Part shown: piece after piece, positions 5,984 through 8,242 of the stretch
Layout of the letters: each line of letters begins with the position of its first letter
Numbering within the stretch: position 1 is the stretch's first letter
DNA from: JBFJWU01 sp041623475 [NCBI: bacterium]
GTDB lineage: Bacteria; J088
DNA length: 8,242 bases
NCBI GenBank assembly: GCA_041623475.1
Contig: JBFJWU010000135.1
Coordinates: 1 to 8,242 of the forward strand
Direction: 5' to 3'
Notes under the pieces: model-generated
Seen by the model: only the letters and a program-made list of their open reading frames with translations
The model's database searches: none
What the model was told of the DNA's origin: nothing
Made by a program: the position numbers and the translations under genes

Positions 5984-7519
5984 CTAGCCCCTTTCCCGCA
6001 AACCGGTGGTTCCGGTCTGAAGTTGTTTCTGCACCGTTACTTCGGCAGACAAACCCGCCGGGCGTTCGTACAGGTACTCGGACAATTCCGGCGCCTGCAT
6101 GCTGGCCTTGAATTCGTCAATCGACCAGGGCCACACGTTGGGGATGCCGGCATCGTTGATGTAGTAGCTGTCACACCCTGTCGTCCAGACCGTGTTTGCT
6201 GTCGCTTCGACCAGGTCCTTATTAAATTTTTCTGTCGCTGCTGGCGTTGCGCAGACACTGGCGTACCGACCGTCCAGGACCGGCTGGATCAGTTGCATCA
6301 AATATTCCATCTGGATTTCTGCAACAGCGATCACAGGATAGTTTGTCAGCGGGCTGTTGGGCCCAACCAGCATGAACATATTGGGAAAGCCCGGCACTGT
6401 CATACCCCGGTGCGCAAACGCGCCCTTTTCCCAGACATGGTCCAGGGCAAGGCCATCGGCCCCCGTGATACCCATGGGCCGCATGTAGTCGTGCATGCGA
6501 TAGCCGGTCGCCAGTATCAGGACATCCAGCTCGTGCAGTGCGCCGTCAGCGGTCCGGATGCCAGCGGGTTCGATTTGCTGGATCGCGTCGATCACGACAT
6601 CCGCATTCTCTTTCTGGATCGCCGGGTAGAACTTGTCGGCAAAGATCAATCGTTTACATCCGGGATCGTACCCCGGTGTCATTTTCCGGCGCAGCTCCGG
6701 GTCGGTTATTGTTTCCAGGTGCGCCTGGCAGGCGTCGCGAAGGTCTCTGTAGAACTGATCCTCCATCGTCCGCAAACCTTCAACCAGGGTCTCGATCTTT
6801 TCCATGACGCGGTGATATTCGTCGAACATCAGCTCAGGGTTCCGGCGCAACATGTCACGCCGTTCTTGCGGCGTATTTTTATTACCCGAAGGGCTGATCC
6901 ACTGGGCCGATCGCTGGAACACGGTCAGCGTTCCAACCTGATCAACGATCGCGGGCACCAGCTGTACCGCCGTGGCACCGGTTCCGATCACGCCGACCCG
7001 CTTGCCGGACAGATCCAGGTCGTCATCCCAGCAGGCGGTATGAACGGTCGCCCCCGCAAAAGTATCCATCCCCGTGATATCCGGGTAGTACGGATGATGC
7101 AGGACACCCGTCGCCATGATCACGACGTCAGCTGTGTCTTTCAGACCCTGCCGCGTTTCCAGTTGCCAATGCCCGCTGCCGTCGTACTCGGCCCTGCATA
7201 TTTCCTGGCCAAACCGGATACGCGGGATCAGCCCGTATTTTTCGGCGACGAAACGGCAGTAATCGTGAATTTCGTCCCGCTTGGGATACAAACTGCTCCA
7301 GTTCGCCGTCGGTTCGAACGAATACACATACGCCTTGGCCGGCGTGTCGCAGCACAGGCCCGGATAGCGATTATGGTGCCAGGTCCCGCCCACATCGTCG
7401 GCTTTTTCGTATATGACAATGTTTTCCTGGCCAGCCTGCAACAGGCGGATTGCTGCGGCCATGCCGGAAAAACCAGCGCCGACGATCGCAATCCGCGACT
7501 GGCTTTTTGCGGCAGTCAA
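5984..7519 (-). CDS. Type I Baeyer-Villiger-type flavin monooxygenase
   Basis: A 511-residue FAD- and NADPH-dependent monooxygenase, which would insert an oxygen atom next to a ketone to give an ester or lactone. GAGFSG (14-19) binds FAD, and GGTWHHNRYPG (44-54) with Asp58 matches the conserved FAD loop. The Baeyer-Villiger fingerprint F-x-G-x3-H-x3-W-D is intact as Phe154-Gly156-His160-Trp164-Asp165. GTGATA (179-184) is the NADPH Rossmann motif. Arg290 in GCKR probably corresponds to the active-site Arg of phenylacetone monooxygenase. An ATG-type motif (ILATGY) follows in the FAD domain. The start is TTG and overlaps the upstream P450 stop as TTGA. No ATG is available before the FAD motif, and an in-frame stop lies upstream at 7567-7565. 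It is coupled between the P450 and DUF2236 genes. Related FAD enzymes act on cyclic ketones, steroids and terpenoids, and the substrate here is unknown. Confidence 0.92.
   Translation of the reverse strand: MTAAKSQSRIAIVGAGFSGMAAAIRLLQAGQENIVIYEKADDVGGTWHHNRYPGLCCDTPAKAYVYSFEPTANWSSLYPKRDEIHDYCRFVAEKYGLIPRIRFGQEICRAEYDGSGHWQLETRQGLKDTADVVIMATGVLHHPYYPDITGMDTFAGATVHTACWDDDLDLSGKRVGVIGTGATAVQLVPAIVDQVGTLTVFQRSAQWISPSGNKNTPQERRDMLRRNPELMFDEYHRVMEKIETLVEGLRTMEDQFYRDLRDACQAHLETITDPELRRKMTPGYDPGCKRLIFADKFYPAIQKENADVVIDAIQQIEPAGIRTADGALHELDVLILATGYRMHDYMRPMGITGADGLALDHVWEKGAFAHRGMTVPGFPNMFMLVGPNSPLTNYPVIAVAEIQMEYLMQLIQPVLDGRYASVCATPAATEKFNKDLVEATANTVWTTGCDSYYINDAGIPNVWPWSIDEFKASMQAPELSEYLYERPAGLSAEVTVQKQLQTGTTGLRERG
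5988..5997 (-). promoter_or_regulatory. Ribosome binding site inside the preceding gene
   Basis: Read on the minus strand, GGGAAAGGGG sits in the last codons of the monooxygenase gene, 8 nt before the DUF2236 ATG at 5979. It shows that the two genes are co-transcribed and probably coupled in translation. Confidence 0.7.
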
Positions 7520-8242
7520 GACCTGGCCACCGCAGGGCGCTGGCCCGTGGACGCCGAACGGTCCTCAGCCGACCGCGGGACCAGCTTGACCGGCAGCCTG
7601 TCTTTCGGCTTTGGCAGCGACGTATGGTCGAATTCGATTTCATAATCGCCTGGAAGCTGCCATTCGTATCGGCGAAGCAAGTGAAGCATAATCGTCTTGA
7701 TCTCCATAACGCCAAAATGCAGGCCGATGCATTTGTGTGCACCGCCGCCAAACGGTGTCCACGCATATCGATGCCTTTTGTCCTCGGCACGATCGTCGGA
7801 AAACCGTTCGGGATCAAATGTATCGGGTTTGGTCCAGTATTCCGGCATCCGGTGGGCGACAGCGGGGACAATTGCCACCGTGTTGCCCTTTTTGATCTGT
7901 TTCCCCTTGAACTCGACGTCCCGCACGGCCGTTCGTACGTGGAATGTTAATGGCGGCACAATTCGCAGGACTTCCTTGATCGCAAGTCCCGTGTCGACCA
8001 TGCTGTCCAGGTCACCCATTGTTGGGTGTCGTGAATCAACTGCCAGGGCTTCCGCACGGCACCGTTGCTGCCATTCCGGGTTTTTGCCGAGGTAATAGAC
8101 CAGATTCGTCGCCGCAATCGTCGAGGTATCGTGTGCCGCCATCATCAGGAAGATCAAATGGTCGATGACCTCATCGTCTGTAAACCGCTCGCCTTCGGGC
8201 GTTTCCGCCCGGCACATCAGACTGAAGAAATCGTCGCCCTGC
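7516..8242 (-). CDS. Cytochrome P450, C-terminal part (5' end outside window)
   Basis: About 241 C-terminal residues are visible; the open frame runs off the right edge with ...GDDFFSL before the first internal Met, so that Met at 8217 is not the start. The I-helix motif AAHDTS (8139 to 8122) is a variant of the proton-relay AGxDTT. ExxR is Glu-Val-Leu-Arg at 7974-7963. The PERF segment follows. The haem-binding loop FGGGAHKCIG (7752 to 7723) has the axial Cys. The enzyme would hydroxylate or otherwise oxidise a hydrophobic substrate, using electrons from a ferredoxin system not encoded here. The visible half looks like a soluble bacterial class I enzyme. The protein ends in a polar, low-complexity tail (SAEDRSASTGQRPAVARS). 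Its TGA overlaps the TTG start of the flavin monooxygenase, so it is the upstream gene of the visible operon. The CYP family number cannot be given. Confidence 0.93.
   Translation of the reverse strand, partial: QGDDFFSLMCRAETPEGERFTDDEVIDHLIFLMMAAHDTSTIAATNLVYYLGKNPEWQQRCRAEALAVDSRHPTMGDLDSMVDTGLAIKEVLRIVPPLTFHVRTAVRDVEFKGKQIKKGNTVAIVPAVAHRMPEYWTKPDTFDPERFSDDRAEDKRHRYAWTPFGGGAHKCIGLHFGVMEIKTIMLHLLRRYEWQLPGDYEIEFDHTSLPKPKDRLPVKLVPRSAEDRSASTGQRPAVARS

Noticed and set aside
5969-7645. Long open frame of 558 codons on the plus strand
   Set aside because: It lies antisense to the flavin monooxygenase, whose motifs are intact. The antisense translation shows no family motif, and such frames are common opposite GC-rich genes.

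Overview
The window is 8.2 kb of a densely packed, moderately GC-rich bacterial chromosome. Codon use, the TetR-type regulators, the Shine-Dalgarno sites and the enzyme families suit a Gram-negative proteobacterium that degrades hydrophobic compounds aerobically. The sequence does not fix the taxon. No tRNA, rRNA, CRISPR array, insertion sequence or phage gene is visible, and no gene-free stretch exceeds 300 bases.

Left part (1-1509). A sigma-class-like glutathione S-transferase (44-664, +) converges, with a 3-bp gap, on a TetR-family regulator (668-1282, -). A 227-bp divergent intergenic region separates that regulator from the next gene. It holds a 31-bp composite of direct and inverted repeats (1438-1468), the best operator candidate in the window.

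Middle part (1510-4611, all +). A Rieske non-haem iron oxygenase of the KshA/DAF-36-like type (1510-2748) ends in a clear intrinsic terminator (2785-2816). A 286-bp gap with repeats and hairpins leads to a classical NAD-type short-chain dehydrogenase (3035-3796). A second TetR regulator with a TTG start (3949-4611) follows, with a candidate operator at 3882-3918.

Right part (4630-8242, all -). Three genes are tightly coupled in the order cytochrome P450 (5' end outside the window), type I Baeyer-Villiger-type flavin monooxygenase, and a DUF2236 protein of the MpaB/latex-clearing-protein superfamily. The P450 stop and the monooxygenase start overlap in TTGA, and the DUF2236 gene begins 4 bp after the monooxygenase stop.

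Taken together (inference), this looks like part of a catabolic or modifying locus for a steroid-, terpenoid- or polyisoprenoid-like substrate. P450 and Rieske enzymes would insert oxygen, the SDR would oxidise an alcohol to a ketone, the Baeyer-Villiger enzyme would convert the ketone to an ester or lactone, and the DUF2236 enzyme may cleave a C=C bond. The two TetR proteins are likely local ligand-responsive repressors. The GST may handle reactive products. Ferredoxin and reductase partners for the P450 and Rieske enzymes are not in the window. The main novelty candidate is the combination of four unrelated oxygenase chemistries, including a DUF2236 enzyme that appears to keep its haem-site residues.
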